A stretch of 64,000 nt of DNA from Vibrio genomosp. F10 str. ZF-129 (GCF_000287055.2 NZ_AJYQ02000111.1:24713-88712); one strand, 5' to 3'; positions 1 to 9,338 are shown, counted from the first letter of the stretch. Notes: generated by a model not told the origin, from the letters alone. Translations and numbers: made by a program.

Positions 1-1576
1 TATCAATGCGACCGCTAGCTCTATTGTTCGTTATGTCTCTCAACGCGCAGGTATTGGTATTAACGCAGGACGTATTCGTTCTTTAGGCTCAGAAATACGG
101 GGTGGTGAAGCCTTCCACACTGGTTGTATCCCTTTTTATAAGTACTTCCAAACCGCTGTTAAATGTTGTTCTCAAGGTGGTGTCCGAGGCGGCGCAGCAA
201 CCGTCTTCTACCCTCTTTGGCATGGTGAAGTCCAATCACTATTGGTACTAAAAAATAACCGTGGTGTGGAAGAAAACCGTGTTCGTCATATGGATTATGG
301 CGTCCAGCTGAATAAACTCATGTATTCTCGTCTGGTCCAAGGTGGAAACATCAGTTTATTCTCTCCATCTGACGTTCCAGGTCTATACGACGCTTTCTTC
401 GAAGATCAAGATGAATTTGAGCGTTTATATGTTCAATACGAAAATGACCCAGCGGTTAAGAGAACCTCTGTAAAGGCCGTTGAGCTGTTCTCTCTTCTTA
501 TGCAAGAAAGAGCCTCTACTGGTCGTATTTACATTCAAAATGTCGATCACTGTAATACTCATAGCCCATTTGATTCAAAAGTAGCACCGGTTCGTCAGTC
601 TAACTTATGTTTAGAAATTGCATTGCCGACTAAGCCTCTTTCGAATGTAGAAGATGATCAAGGCGAAATCGCTCTTTGTACTCTGTCTGCTTTCAACCTT
701 GGTGCTATCAACGAATTAGATGATCTGGCCGAATTATCCGATCTGGTTGTTCGAGCTCTCGATGCCTTATTGGATTACCAAGACTACCCATTACCGGCGG
801 CGTACAAATCAACAATGAACCGTCGCACTTTAGGTGTAGGTGTTATCAACTATGCCTACTACTTAGCTAAGAATGGCGTTAAATACTCTGACGGTAGTGC
901 AAATGGTTTAACCCACCGTACTTTTGAAGCGATTCAATACTACCTTCTGAAAGCATCGGTTGAACTCGCGAAAGAACAAGGTCGTTGTCCTTCGTTCCAT
1001 GAAACGAACTACGCGAAAGGTTTGCTACCAATCGATACTTATAAAGCTGACATTGATAAGATTTGTGATGAACCGTTGCATTACGACTGGGATGCACTGC
1101 GTTCTGACATTATGGAATACGGTCTGCGTAACTCAACATTAACAGCACTAATGCCATCAGAGACCTCATCGCAGATTTCCAACGCGACAAACGGCATTGA
1201 GCCACCTCGTGGGTATGTCTCTGTAAAAGCGTCTAAAGATGGTATTTTGAAGCAAGTTGTTCCTGATTTCGTTAATCTCAAAGAGAACTACGAGTTATTG
1301 TGGAATATCGGTCCAAACGATGGGTACCTACATTTAGTTGGCATCATGCAAAAATTCGTTGATCAAGCTATCTCTGCAAATACTAACTATGACCCTAGTA
1401 AGTATGATAGCGGTAAAGTTCCAATGAAGAAGCTGCTTCAAGATCTGCTAACTGCCTATAAATACGGTGTTAAAACGCTTTACTACCATAACACTCGTGA
1501 TGGTGCTAAAGACGACCAAGGCGATGCAGTTCAAGTGCCGGAAGAAGATTGTGAAGGCGGCGGTTGTAAGATCTAA
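1..1576 (+). CDS. nrdA: Ribonucleoside-diphosphate reductase alpha subunit, 3' part
   Basis: Large catalytic subunit of class Ia ribonucleotide reductase, which makes dNDPs from NDPs with NrdB. The 5' part lies left of the window; the frame is open from base 2 (INATASSIVRYVSQRAG). The active-site triad Asn-Leu-Cys-Leu-Glu (NLCLEIALPT, E. coli N437/C439/E441), the redox Cys in GEIALCTLSAFN, the radical-transfer Tyr pair in VKTLYYHNTRDGA and the C-terminal shuttle cysteines in CEGGGCKI are all visible. The first redox Cys (E. coli C225) is outside the window. nrdB follows 103 bp downstream on the same strand. Family assignment is secure. Confidence 0.98.
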   Translation, partial: INATASSIVRYVSQRAGIGINAGRIRSLGSEIRGGEAFHTGCIPFYKYFQTAVKCCSQGGVRGGAATVFYPLWHGEVQSLLVLKNNRGVEENRVRHMDYGVQLNKLMYSRLVQGGNISLFSPSDVPGLYDAFFEDQDEFERLYVQYENDPAVKRTSVKAVELFSLLMQERASTGRIYIQNVDHCNTHSPFDSKVAPVRQSNLCLEIALPTKPLSNVEDDQGEIALCTLSAFNLGAINELDDLAELSDLVVRALDALLDYQDYPLPAAYKSTMNRRTLGVGVINYAYYLAKNGVKYSDGSANGLTHRTFEAIQYYLLKASVELAKEQGRCPSFHETNYAKGLLPIDTYKADIDKICDEPLHYDWDALRSDIMEYGLRNSTLTALMPSETSSQISNATNGIEPPRGYVSVKASKDGILKQVVPDFVNLKENYELLWNIGPNDGYLHLVGIMQKFVDQAISANTNYDPSKYDSGKVPMKKLLQDLLTAYKYGVKTLYYHNTRDGAKDDQGDAVQVPEEDCEGGGCKI

Positions 1577-1596
1577 ACCGCAATAAACATTAAGAC

Positions 1597-1622
1597 CCCA
1601 GAGAAGAGTTATCTTCTCTGGG
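1597..1622 (+). other. nrdA-nrdB intergenic hairpin
   Basis: Perfect 11-bp inverted repeat (CCCAGAGAAGA / TCTTCTCTGGG) with loop GTTA. It is followed by TTTAAAGC, not a T-run, so it looks more like an mRNA-processing or stability hairpin between co-transcribed genes than a strong terminator. A partial attenuator that lowers nrdB relative to nrdA is possible. Confidence 0.6.
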
Positions 1623-1679
1623 TTTAAAGCATTAACAGGGTCCGTTTTATTACGGGTCTTTAAAGGATTTGAGGCATTT

Positions 1680-2813
1680 ATGGCTTACAGTACTTTTTCT
1701 CAGCAAAAAAATGACCAACTAAAAGAACCAATGTTCTTGGGTCAGTCGGTAAACGTTGCACGTTACGACCAACAAAAATTCGAAATCTTCGAAAAGTTGA
1801 TCGAAAAGCAGCTTTCTTTCTTCTGGCGTCCAGAAGAAGTAGACGTGTCTAGCGACCGTATCGATTACAACAAGCTTCCAGAGCATGAAAAGCACATCTT
1901 CATCTCTAACCTGAAGTACCAAACGCTTCTAGATTCTATCCAAGGCCGCAGCCCTAACGTTGCCCTACTTCCTTTGGTATCACTACCAGAAGTTGAAACT
2001 TGGATTGAGACTTGGTCATTCTCTGAAACGATTCACTCTCGTTCATACACGCACATCATCCGTAACATCGTGAATGATCCAGGCGTCGTATTCGACGATA
2101 TCGTTGAGAACGAAGAGATCCTGAAACGTGCGAAAGACATCGCGTTTTACTACGATGATTTGATCAAGCTGACGGCTGACTACCACCGCTACGGTGAAGG
2201 CAACCACAACATCAACGGCGAAGACATTAAGATTTCACTTCACGACCTGAAGAAGAAGCTTTACGTTTGCTTAATGTCGGTTAATGCTCTAGAAGCGATT
2301 CGTTTCTACGTGAGCTTTGCATGTTCATTCGCTTTTGCTGAACGAGAGCTAATGGAAGGTAATGCGAAGATCATCAAATTAATTGCTCGTGATGAAGCTC
2401 TTCATCTAACAGGTACTCAGCATATGATTAATTTGCTGCGCAATGGTCAAGATGACTTTGAATTCATGCAAATTGCTGAAGAATGTAAGCAAGAATGTTT
2501 TGACCTATTCAAAGAAGCAGCAGAACAAGAAAAAGAATGGGCTGAATACCTATTTAAAGATGGTTCTATGATTGGTCTTAACAAAGACATTCTTTGCCAA
2601 TACGTTGAGTACATCACTAATATTCGCATGCAAGCCGTTGGCCTAGGTGCTGCTTACCCAGAAGCAACATCGAACCCAATTCCTTGGATCAACGCTTGGT
2701 TATCTTCAGATAACGTGCAAGTAGCGCCACAGGAAGCAGAAATCAGCTCTTACTTGGTTGGACAGATTGACAACGAAGTCAGCGCAAATGATTTTGAGGA
2801 TTTTGAACTGTAA
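1680..2813 (+). CDS. nrdB: Ribonucleoside-diphosphate reductase beta subunit
   Basis: 377-residue small subunit of class Ia ribonucleotide reductase. It holds the diiron-tyrosyl radical cofactor that starts catalysis in NrdA. The iron ligands are visible by comparison with E. coli NrdB: Asp in LLDSIQGR, Glu/His in SETIHSR, Glu in ERELMEG, and Glu/His in RDEALHLT. The radical Tyr is in RSYTHII. The acidic C-terminus (DFEDFEL) is the usual docking tail for NrdA. A purine-rich stretch (AAAGGATTTGAGG) precedes the ATG. The stop codon overlaps the yfaE start by one base (TAATG), which indicates translational coupling. Confidence 0.98.
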   Translation: MAYSTFSQQKNDQLKEPMFLGQSVNVARYDQQKFEIFEKLIEKQLSFFWRPEEVDVSSDRIDYNKLPEHEKHIFISNLKYQTLLDSIQGRSPNVALLPLVSLPEVETWIETWSFSETIHSRSYTHIIRNIVNDPGVVFDDIVENEEILKRAKDIAFYYDDLIKLTADYHRYGEGNHNINGEDIKISLHDLKKKLYVCLMSVNALEAIRFYVSFACSFAFAERELMEGNAKIIKLIARDEALHLTGTQHMINLLRNGQDDFEFMQIAEECKQECFDLFKEAAEQEKEWAEYLFKDGSMIGLNKDILCQYVEYITNIRMQAVGLGAAYPEATSNPIPWINAWLSSDNVQVAPQEAEISSYLVGQIDNEVSANDFEDFEL

Positions 2814-3091
2814 TGGCACAACTTAAAATCAACAAAGTCACCACCATTGAGTCAAATTCTTCCAATACCTTATTGGAATCGCTCGAGTTGGCTGGTCTTG
2901 AGCCAGAATACAATTGCCGTGATGGGCACTGTGGAGCGTGCCGCTGTACATTAGATTCAGGGGAAGTAGAGTTTGTTGGTTTTGCTATGGCCTATACAGA
3001 GAAAAATGAAATTTTACCTTGTATCTGTAAAGCCAAAAGCAACGTTGAGCTATCAAATGTTCGCTACAGAATGAAAGAAAAACGCGCATAA
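2813..3091 (+). CDS. yfaE: 2Fe-2S ferredoxin for diferric-tyrosyl cofactor maintenance
   Basis: 92-residue plant-type [2Fe-2S] ferredoxin. The cluster cysteines lie in CRDGHCGACRC near residues 35-45, with the distal Cys in ILPCICK. In E. coli, YfaE supplies electrons to reduce the diferric centre of NrdB and so maintains the radical cofactor. The one-base overlap with the nrdB stop and the conserved nrdA-nrdB-yfaE order support that role here. A terminator follows at 3117. Confidence 0.95.
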   Translation: MAQLKINKVTTIESNSSNTLLESLELAGLEPEYNCRDGHCGACRCTLDSGEVEFVGFAMAYTEKNEILPCICKAKSNVELSNVRYRMKEKRA

Positions 3092-3116
3092 CGCGTATTC
3101 ATAAAAATCAGCGAGT

Positions 3117-3143
3117 AAGGTCAGTTATAAACTGGCCTTTTTT
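3117..3143 (+). terminator. Rho-independent terminator of nrdAB-yfaE
   Basis: Ten-base-pair stem (AAGGTCAGTT / AACTGGCCTT, one G-T wobble), three-base loop, then a T-run. It overlaps the last codons of the convergent small gene ending at 3125. Confidence 0.85.
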
Positions 3144-3379
3144 ATACCTTCCAAAAATGCATCGGCTGTAAACATCGAAACCGGTTTATCCGCAATTTCT
3201 CGACCGTCATCATCAAACAAAGAGAGACGATATCCTTGCGCCACTTTGCTGCTGTCTTCAATAGGCGCGTGTCGCCAATCAGATGCTAGGTCGTAACCAT
3301 GAGTCCTAAGCGCTTCACCTAAAACCACTTTTTGACTTGCCACTTGATACCAGACTAAAATTTTCGAGTGAGAAAACAC
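3125..3379 (-). CDS. Small conserved-looking hypothetical protein (84 aa)
   Basis: Function not recognised. The frame is open further upstream, but the best start is GTG at 3379: a near-perfect Shine-Dalgarno (AAGGAGG, plus-strand 3385-3391) lies 5 bases in front, giving VFSHSKILVWYQVASQ as N-terminus. The 84-residue product is soluble, has no signal peptide or membrane segment, and ends with a charged helix-like tail (FLEGIKKASL). The mix of Trp/Tyr strands near the start and a DDDGRE turn suggests a small alpha/beta fold. It converges on yfaE and its 3' end lies inside the yfaE terminator. The unusually strong ribosome binding site argues that it is real. Confidence 0.7.
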   Translation of the reverse strand: MFSHSKILVWYQVASQKVVLGEALRTHGYDLASDWRHAPIEDSSKVAQGYRLSLFDDDGREIADKPVSMFTADAFLEGIKKASL

Positions 3380-3595
3380 AGTGACCTCCTTGACCGAATG
3401 TTTCATCGAAGGAGATAGTGTACAAGTAATCACCATCATTGATAGCCTCAAAAATAGGACAATGAAGCCGCTATATTGAAATCATCGACTTACATTTAGA
3501 CCATTTGTTTATAAAAAATAAAGTTGTTCTTCTGTATGTAATAAGGAGTAATTTCATCAATTTATTACGGCACGGCACTCGGTAGACGTTTGACA

Positions 3596-3621
3596 AAGGC
3601 TACTTTTGATATAAGTAGCCT
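3596..3621 (-). terminator. Probable terminator of the cinA-like gene
   Basis: Nine-base-pair stem AGGCTACTT / AAGTAGCCT with a seven-base loop, 30 bases beyond the stop codon of the leftward cinA-like gene. The T-run on the minus strand is short (TTTG). Confidence 0.6.
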
Positions 3622-3651
3622 CCTGAGTTGTTGATTAAGGCGTGTTGCAGA

Positions 3652-4887
3652 TTAAATAAGAGTTGAAGGAATAAACATCTCTTTTAGGCTTGTCACTGAA
3701 CTGTACTGAATGAACATTGGTTTACCTGACAAATATCGTCGTAGCATATCTGCCGCGATCGTCGAGATCAGTTCTTTTCGTTCAGCCATAGAATATTGAC
3801 GTTTGAATTCTAGCGTTTGCCCCCATTCCCCTTTGGACGTCGATAACGCGATAGAAAACTCATTACCTTCTAACTTGCCTGTCACTAACGCAATGTCAGT
3901 TGAACACTTTTCTCGTGTTGCCCCTGCTAGAGCAAATGCAGCGGCCAGAGGGTTCTGTTCTTGGCTTGAAACATCTAAAGAACCACTCATAATCCATGAG
4001 TGGCCACAAAATGGATTCGCATTAACATCTGAATGGAGCCAATTTGACAGCCATCCATGGGTTGATTGCTCTGAAATAGAGATAGACTGTTTCTTTTCGG
4101 CAACCAGATGACCAACATGGGAAAGCATGCTTTCATCAACACTCACCACGTTGGATTCAATAAGCTTATAGATCATTTGCAGCACACGAACTTGAGTCTC
4201 CAAGTCGTTTTGAGGCGCAAATAACTTCACTTCGATAAAAGGCAAATACGAGCGATACCCAATCATATATCCCTGTGGAAGTTGCAGCTTGTCTAATTTA
4301 TCTGACAACACTGACTCGGAAGTCCCTAGTGTATATAGTCGACTGCAACTGTAACTTTCTCGTTCAGGGAAACGGAGTCTTAAATCCGTCAAGATCTGAG
4401 TTTCCACCATCAATTCAAACTCTTTAGGAACACCTGGCGTAAAGTAGAACAGGCAATCATTAATCACCATTTTAAAACCGCACGCTGTTCCTATCGGGTT
4501 ATCTATAATCGTGGCACTTTGAGGCAGCATGGCTTGTTTAACATTGCTTTCTGGCATCGTGATACCTCGAGCATTAAAAAAAGCATGGAGCGTTTCCAGC
4601 CACTCTGGGAATAAAGTCAACGCTTCATCTGCTGACTCTGCGGCGGCAGCGGCACTTAAGTCATCAGTTGTCGGTCCGAGTCCACCATTTACGATGACAA
4701 CATCACAATTGAAACTTAGCATGAGTATTTCTTCTTTCAGCGCAACCAAACTGTCACCTACGGTGGAGCGCTTATACAAAGAAAAACCATTAGCAAAGAA
4801 AAGTCGTGATAACCAAGCGGCATTGGTATCAACAATATCTCCGTAGAGGACCTCTTCCCCCGTACTAAGCATTGCGATTTTTGTCAT
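3652..4887 (-). CDS. CinA-like protein (MoCF domain plus degenerate NMN amidohydrolase domain)
   Basis: 411 residues. The N-terminal half is a molybdopterin-binding (MoCF/COG1058) domain: start MTKIAMLSTGEEVLYGDIVDTN, then VIVNGGLGPTTDDLS and GVPKEFELM. The C-terminal domain (from about residue 255) aligns with the PncC/CinA nicotinamide-nucleotide amidohydrolase. Its conserved ESCTGG motif reads EQSTHG (273-278), so the catalytic Ser position holds Gln. E. coli YfaY is a CinA paralogue with a weak amidase domain of this type, so this may be its orthologue rather than a working PncC. AGGAAA lies about 8 bases before the ATG. Single gene with its own hairpin downstream. Confidence 0.85.
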   Translation of the reverse strand: MTKIAMLSTGEEVLYGDIVDTNAAWLSRLFFANGFSLYKRSTVGDSLVALKEEILMLSFNCDVVIVNGGLGPTTDDLSAAAAAESADEALTLFPEWLETLHAFFNARGITMPESNVKQAMLPQSATIIDNPIGTACGFKMVINDCLFYFTPGVPKEFELMVETQILTDLRLRFPERESYSCSRLYTLGTSESVLSDKLDKLQLPQGYMIGYRSYLPFIEVKLFAPQNDLETQVRVLQMIYKLIESNVVSVDESMLSHVGHLVAEKKQSISISEQSTHGWLSNWLHSDVNANPFCGHSWIMSGSLDVSSQEQNPLAAAFALAGATREKCSTDIALVTGKLEGNEFSIALSTSKGEWGQTLEFKRQYSMAERKELISTIAADMLRRYLSGKPMFIQYSSVTSLKEMFIPSTLI

Positions 4888-5078
4888 TAATATTTCCTAT
4901 CATTTAGAACTGCAATGCTTATCATCACATACTTTGATTAAAATTATGCAACGTTTACTCTCATGATTCGAAAATAATCTTCATAACTCCCTAAAATAGT
5001 TCATTTTATGGTTTCTATTACCGGTCCTTTATTAGATAATTGTGACTAGGATCTTATAAACATAATAATGGAGCCACC

Positions 5079-5990
5079 GTGCTAAAGAAAAACATCGCTG
5101 CAATGATGTTATCGTTTTCCGCTTGTGCAAACGCCAACAACTTTAACGTCAATCAACATATAGAATTTTCTTACACGGTCGATTGTGAAAATAGCTTCTG
5201 TCTTAACGACAGCACATACTCTTACCAACCTACGTTGTTCCATAATGAAGAGAGCTTCATGCTCTCATTGAAAGAACCAGAGCTTAACGTTGAAGACCCC
5301 GGTCTACCTAAATATCTTGTCCTGCAAGATGAAAAAGACTGGGACTACCTTATGGGGCAAACCTACACTATCTTAGGTCTAAGCGTGGCGACTGTGGGCT
5401 TAATGACGCTATTACCAGAGTCCATTACAAAATGGGATGAAGAAGACCGTGATATGAGTCAATTAGGCTCAAAATGGAAAGATAACATCAGTGCAGGTCC
5501 GGTATGGGATCGCGACGAGCACTTTTTGAATTATGTGATGCACCCGTATTTTGGTGGTGTGTACTATACCGCAGCAAGACACGCAGGTTTTAACGAGTTT
5601 GAATCATTTGTCTATTCTGCTGCTATGTCTACCTTCTTTTGGGAAATGGGCGTGGAAGCGTTTGCTGAAGTCCCTTCTTGGCAAGATATATTTGTTACCC
5701 CATTTTTTGGCGCTGTCGTCGGTGAGATGATGTTTGAAGCCGAACAAGATATTGTTGCCAATGGCGGCGAAGTATTCGGCTCGGAAGGCGTAGGTAGCTT
5801 TACCCTTTTCTTCCTCAATCCCGTTGGTCATATTCACGGTTGGGTAAGTGGCGCTTGGGGTGGCAGTGCTGAATTTCAATATAGCAGCACTCCTTGGTTT
5901 GGAAACTCGAATGCCGCTGCGTTCGCAATGGATTCAGGGGCTTCCTATGACCGCCAATTCTACGGCGTTGAGCTAACAATAGGTTTCTAA
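5079..5990 (+). CDS. DUF3943 envelope protein
   Basis: 303 residues, starting at GTG with GGAG six bases upstream. The N-terminus (MLKKNIAAMMLSFSACANA) is a signal peptide ending AxA. The middle has the DUF3943 signature: HFLNYVMHPYFGGVYYTAARHAGF, then a hydrophobic stretch with FWEMGVEAF and PSWQDIFVTPFFGAVVGE. The C-terminal end (FYGVELTIGF) ends in Phe like an outer-membrane beta-strand. The family is common in Gram-negative bacteria and has no established function; an outer-membrane or periplasmic location is inferred. The stop codon lies within the first copy of a 14-bp tandem repeat, described separately. Confidence 0.85.
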   Translation: MLKKNIAAMMLSFSACANANNFNVNQHIEFSYTVDCENSFCLNDSTYSYQPTLFHNEESFMLSLKEPELNVEDPGLPKYLVLQDEKDWDYLMGQTYTILGLSVATVGLMTLLPESITKWDEEDRDMSQLGSKWKDNISAGPVWDRDEHFLNYVMHPYFGGVYYTAARHAGFNEFESFVYSAAMSTFFWEMGVEAFAEVPSWQDIFVTPFFGAVVGEMMFEAEQDIVANGGEVFGSEGVGSFTLFFLNPVGHIHGWVSGAWGGSAEFQYSSTPWFGNSNAAAFAMDSGASYDRQFYGVELTIGF

Positions 5991-6037
5991 CTATAGGTTT
6001 CTGACAACAAGTTTCTAACAGCAGGTTTCTAACCATA
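5982..6037 (+). repeat. Four degenerate 14-bp tandem repeats at the DUF3943 stop codon
   Basis: Copies read GGTTTCTAACTATA, GGTTTCTGACAACA, AGTTTCTAACAGCA and GGTTTCTAACCATA. The first contains the TAA stop of the preceding gene. A partial fifth copy (CTAACAATA) overlaps the last codons. The unit is not a multiple of three. Confidence 0.9.
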
Positions 6038-6081
6038 ATATTGCCCTCTGCATTCAAAACTATGCACATTGTTCAACGTTT

Positions 6082-6108
6082 AAAGCGTCTATCTATAGGC
6101 GCTTTTTT
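6082..6108 (+). terminator. Terminator downstream of the DUF3943 gene
   Basis: Stem AAAGCGTCTAT / ATAGGCGCTTT (one wobble) followed by a run of T residues. Confidence 0.85.
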
Positions 6109-6263
6109 GTTTCCATTGTGTGTCTGATAACTCGTTATCAATACTGAGTCACCTCTTTACCCTCAAAAATTGACATTCATCAAATCTTTCCTGCTGTTAA
6201 CTTCTACACTGAAACTATCAATTATTTTAATTAGTTATCCCCACTTGGCGCAGGAGAATCATT

Positions 6264-6779
6264 ATGAATACGACATTTATCGTCAATTTCGTCGGGAAAG
6301 CCACTCCCGCCACAATTAAACAATTTGCTTCCGTAACCCACGATAACGGTGGAAAATGGTTGATCAGTAAAGTTAACTTTATTGAAGACCAAGTCGCTGC
6401 CGTTATTAAGGTTCAGCTCCCTGAAACTAATGTCGATACTGTCAAAGCCGCTTTTAGATCGCACCAAGATCTGTTAGTTCAGATAGTCGATTCAGAAGCA
6501 TCACCACATCGAGAAGAAACCATCTTCCAATTTCGTCTCGATTCCAATGATCGCGCAGGCATAGTCAATGAGATAACCCATGTACTTGATGCTCAAGGGA
6601 TCAGTATTCTCGATATGGATTGTCAGCGTGTGTTTGTTGCCGGTGGTGGAGGAGTAAGTTCAAGCCTCTTTACCGCGAATTTAGCCGTCCGGCTACCGAG
6701 TGAAGTGCAAATTGAAGATGTAGCCAATGAACTCGAATTACTGAGTGAAGATACTCGGGTTATTTTAGAAGCATTATAA
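6264..6779 (+). CDS. GcvR-like ACT-domain regulatory protein
   Basis: 171 residues with two ACT domains, about 1-80 and 85-171 (second one starting TIFQFRLDSNDRAGIVNEITHVL). This is the architecture of GcvR, the accessory protein that antagonises the GcvA activator of the glycine cleavage operon. AGGAGA lies six bases before the ATG. The second domain has the Asp-Arg-x-Gly-Ile-Val turn that in ACT domains usually sits at the ligand interface. No gcv genes are nearby, so the target is not shown by context. A related ACT-domain regulator with another target is possible. Confidence 0.75.
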   Translation: MNTTFIVNFVGKATPATIKQFASVTHDNGGKWLISKVNFIEDQVAAVIKVQLPETNVDTVKAAFRSHQDLLVQIVDSEASPHREETIFQFRLDSNDRAGIVNEITHVLDAQGISILDMDCQRVFVAGGGGVSSSLFTANLAVRLPSEVQIEDVANELELLSEDTRVILEAL

Positions 6780-6802
6780 GAGGTGGATAGAATCCTTAAA
6801 AG

Positions 6803-6831
6803 AAAAAGAGCAGATTTTCTGCTCTTTTTTT
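6803..6831. terminator. Bidirectional terminator between gcvR-like gene and nspC
   Basis: Stem AGAGCAGA / TCTGCTCT with TTT loop, flanked by A-run on the left and T-run on the right. It serves two convergent transcripts. Confidence 0.9.
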
Positions 6832-6852
6832 ATCTACCAGCTATCTAGGGCG

Positions 6853-8016
6853 TTATTTATTATCAACAGGAATGACTGACCACTGCGACAATGAACGTTT
6901 GAAATCACTGTAACCAAATTCATTCAGCTTTTGAATATCGCCATTTGAACGTTCACAATATATAGAAGGCATTTTCAAACCGTTAAACCAATTAAGCTTA
7001 ACCATGGTGTAACCTGCGCTGTCTGTAATATGCAGACGCTGCCCGATAGTGAGTGGCTCATCAAAGTTTGCAACACAAAACTGATCACCAGCAAGGCATG
7101 AACAAGAACCAATAATGAACTCATGTTCACCTTTCTCACTCGCTTCTAGAATCGTTGCTGGCTCATTGTAGATCAACGTATCTAAACGGTGTGCTTCTGT
7201 TGCTGAATCAACAATCGCTGTTTTCTTCACGTTATCTACGATATCCACGACAGTCACGACTAAATCGGTGGTTTTAGTGATAATTGCTTCACCCGGCTCC
7301 AAATAGAGTTGAACGTCATGTTTTTCTGAAAAAGCCTTTAATGCTAAACCCAGCTTTTCAATATCATAATCTGGCCAGGTAAAGAACACCCCGCCACCCA
7401 AGCTGACCCAATCAAGTTTGTCCAAATGAGACCCGAACTGCTCTGAAATGGCATCAAGAAGAGAGACAAAAGCATCTACATCTTTATTCTCACAGTTCAT
7501 GTGGAACATCACACCATCTATAGAATCAAAAACTTTACTGTCTAGGTGATCTGCTTGTACCCCGAGGCGAGAAAATTGACGGGCTGGATTGGCTAAGTCT
7601 TGACCTGCATAACTTACACCTGGGTTTAACCGTAAACCAATGGATGCTTTGCCTTCCACAATGTGACGATGCGCCGCAAGCTGGGTTTGAGAGTTAAAAA
7701 TCAGTTTGTCACAAATATCAGCGACTTCTCTGACATCTTCTTCACTGTAACCGACACTGTAAGCATGAGTTTCACCACCAAAGGTTTCGTGGCCCAACTT
7801 AACTTCGTAAGGCCCAGAGCTGGTTGTACCGTCTAGGTACGGTTTGATAATGTCAAACACTCCCCATGTCGAGAAGCATTTCAGTGCCAGTACTAACTTT
7901 ACACCTGACCGGTCTTTTAGCTGCTTAGCTTTCTCTAGGTTCGCCATCAATTTTTCTTCATTGATCATGAAGTATGGTGTTTTCAAGTCATTTTTCATCA
8001 AGTCGTTTGTACTCAT
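6853..8016 (-). CDS. nspC: Carboxynorspermidine decarboxylase
   Basis: 387-residue PLP-dependent decarboxylase of the alanine-racemase fold. It converts carboxynorspermidine (or carboxyspermidine) to norspermidine (or spermidine), the last step of the Vibrio polyamine route. The PLP lysine is in [12 protein letters not shown] near residue 47. The glycine-rich phosphate-binding loop is in [13 protein letters not shown], and the active-site Cys and Asp are in [10 protein letters not shown]. It is the last gene of a three-gene leftward operon, 77 bp after carboxynorspermidine dehydrogenase. In V. cholerae NspC influences biofilm formation through norspermidine signalling. Confidence 0.96.
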   Translation of the reverse strand: MSTNDLMKNDLKTPYFMINEEKLMANLEKAKQLKDRSGVKLVLALKCFSTWGVFDIIKPYLDGTTSSGPYEVKLGHETFGGETHAYSVGYSEEDVREVADICDKLIFNSQTQLAAHRHIVEGKASIGLRLNPGVSYAGQDLANPARQFSRLGVQADHLDSKVFDSIDGVMFHMNCENKDVDAFVSLLDAISEQFGSHLDKLDWVSLGGGVFFTWPDYDIEKLGLALKAFSEKHDVQLYLEPGEAIITKTTDLVVTVVDIVDNVKKTAIVDSATEAHRLDTLIYNEPATILEASEKGEHEFIIGSCSCLAGDQFCVANFDEPLTIGQRLHITDSAGYTMVKLNWFNGLKMPSIYCERSNGDIQKLNEFGYSDFKRSLSQWSVIPVDNK

Positions 8017-8041
8017 TTTTCAATCGCTTTTAAATTGAACA

Positions 8042-8065
8042 AAGCCGACGCAATCGCATCGGCTT
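8042..8065 (-). other. Intercistronic hairpin before nspC
   Basis: Inverted repeat AAGCCGA / TCGGCTT with inner GC pairs, in the 77-bp gap between carboxynorspermidine dehydrogenase and nspC. It is followed on the minus strand only by TTTG, so it is more likely an mRNA-stability or weak attenuation element than a full terminator. Confidence 0.5.
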
Positions 8066-8093
8066 AGAATATTAAATAGATAACCCATTAGAC

Positions 8094-9338
8094 CTATTTT
8101 AGGATTTTAATATCTGGCTGTCCTGGTGTTAATTCTTGAACATGCCAATCAAGGCCAATCTCTGGCATTGTTTCTAGGAACGGATCTGGATCAAGCTGTT
8201 CCATATTAAATACCCCTTTGTCTGCCCATTTACCGCGGAAGAACTGGAGTGCAGCAGTGATGGCTGGCACCCCGGTTGTGTAAGAAATGGCTTGGTGTTC
8301 AACATCTTCATACGCGACTTCATGATCGGCATTATTGTAGATGAATACACTACGCTCTTTGCCATCTTTCTTACCTTGAACCCATGTACCAATACACGTC
8401 AAACCCGTGTAACCGGGAGCCAAAGAAGTTGGATCTGGTAACAGTGCTTTAAGAACGTGCAATGGCTGAACCACAGTTCCATCGTGAAGCGTCAGTGGAT
8501 CTGGGCTCAATAGACCGATATCACGCATACAGTTGAAGTAGTTCAAATAGGCATCACCAAAGCCCATCCAAAATTCAATGCGTTTCGCTGGAATGAACTC
8601 TTTCATAGAGCGAACTTCATCGTGGGCCATTGAATACACTTTGTGAGAGCCACAGTTCGGGAAATCAAACTCAAGCATACGTGAGTGACACGGTACCTGT
8701 TTCCACTCTTCATTTTCCCAGTAGAACGAATCACCTTGAATCTCTAGCATGTTCGTTTCTGGATCAAAGTTAGTCGCAAACTTTTTACCATGATCGCCTG
8801 CGTTAACGTCCATCACATCAATCGTATCGATTTCATCAAACAGGTGCTTAACCGCATACGCAGCAAAAATAGAAACAACGCCTGGATCAAAACCCGCGCC
8901 TAAGATGCCGGTGATACCTGCTTCGGTAAACTTCTCTCGGTATTCCCACTGCCAATCGTAAGCTTGCGGAACTTGCTGCCCTTCAGAGCATAGGTCAACA
9001 GCGACCGATGTATCTAAGTACGACACTTTTGTTTGGTAGCACGCTTCCATAATGCCCATGTTGACCCAAGGAGGACCCGCATTGATCACTAGATCGGGTT
9101 TTACATCATTAATAAGTGCAACTAATGCGTCTACATCATCTGCGTTAACTTCGCGTGCTTCTAATTTCTTGGTCGTATCTTTAAGGTTATTTTTTCCCTT
9201 AATAGACGCAATGATTTTTTCACACTTACTAAGAGTGCGCGACGCAATGGTAATATCACCTAATACTTCATTGTTTTGCGCCGCTTTATGTGCTACTACC
9301 CAACCAACACCACCTGCACCAATTTGTAGAATTGCCAT
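8094..9338 (-). CDS. Carboxynorspermidine dehydrogenase (saccharopine dehydrogenase family)
   Basis: 414-residue NAD(P)H-dependent enzyme that condenses 1,3-diaminopropane or putrescine with aspartate semialdehyde and reduces the product to carboxynorspermidine or carboxyspermidine. The N-terminus carries the nucleotide-binding Rossmann motif (ILQIGAGGVGWVVAHKAA). The saccharopine dehydrogenase domain follows (LVINAGPPWVNMGIMEAC, then GITGILGAGFDPGVVSIFA). It sits between the Dat-Ddc fusion (22 bp upstream) and nspC, the standard Vibrio order, so the substrate follows from the operon. The family resemblance alone would also fit a lysine-pathway enzyme. Confidence 0.93.
   Translation of the reverse strand: MAILQIGAGGVGWVVAHKAAQNNEVLGDITIASRTLSKCEKIIASIKGKNNLKDTTKKLEAREVNADDVDALVALINDVKPDLVINAGPPWVNMGIMEACYQTKVSYLDTSVAVDLCSEGQQVPQAYDWQWEYREKFTEAGITGILGAGFDPGVVSIFAAYAVKHLFDEIDTIDVMDVNAGDHGKKFATNFDPETNMLEIQGDSFYWENEEWKQVPCHSRMLEFDFPNCGSHKVYSMAHDEVRSMKEFIPAKRIEFWMGFGDAYLNYFNCMRDIGLLSPDPLTLHDGTVVQPLHVLKALLPDPTSLAPGYTGLTCIGTWVQGKKDGKERSVFIYNNADHEVAYEDVEHQAISYTTGVPAITAALQFFRGKWADKGVFNMEQLDPDPFLETMPEIGLDWHVQELTPGQPDIKILK

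Noticed and set aside
1597..1622. nrdA-nrdB hairpin as a true terminator
   Set aside because: No T-run and nrdB must be made with nrdA; kept as a processing or attenuation hairpin.
5982..6037. Tandem repeats as a CRISPR array
   Set aside because: The 14-bp units are contiguous, degenerate and have no spacers; no cas genes nearby.
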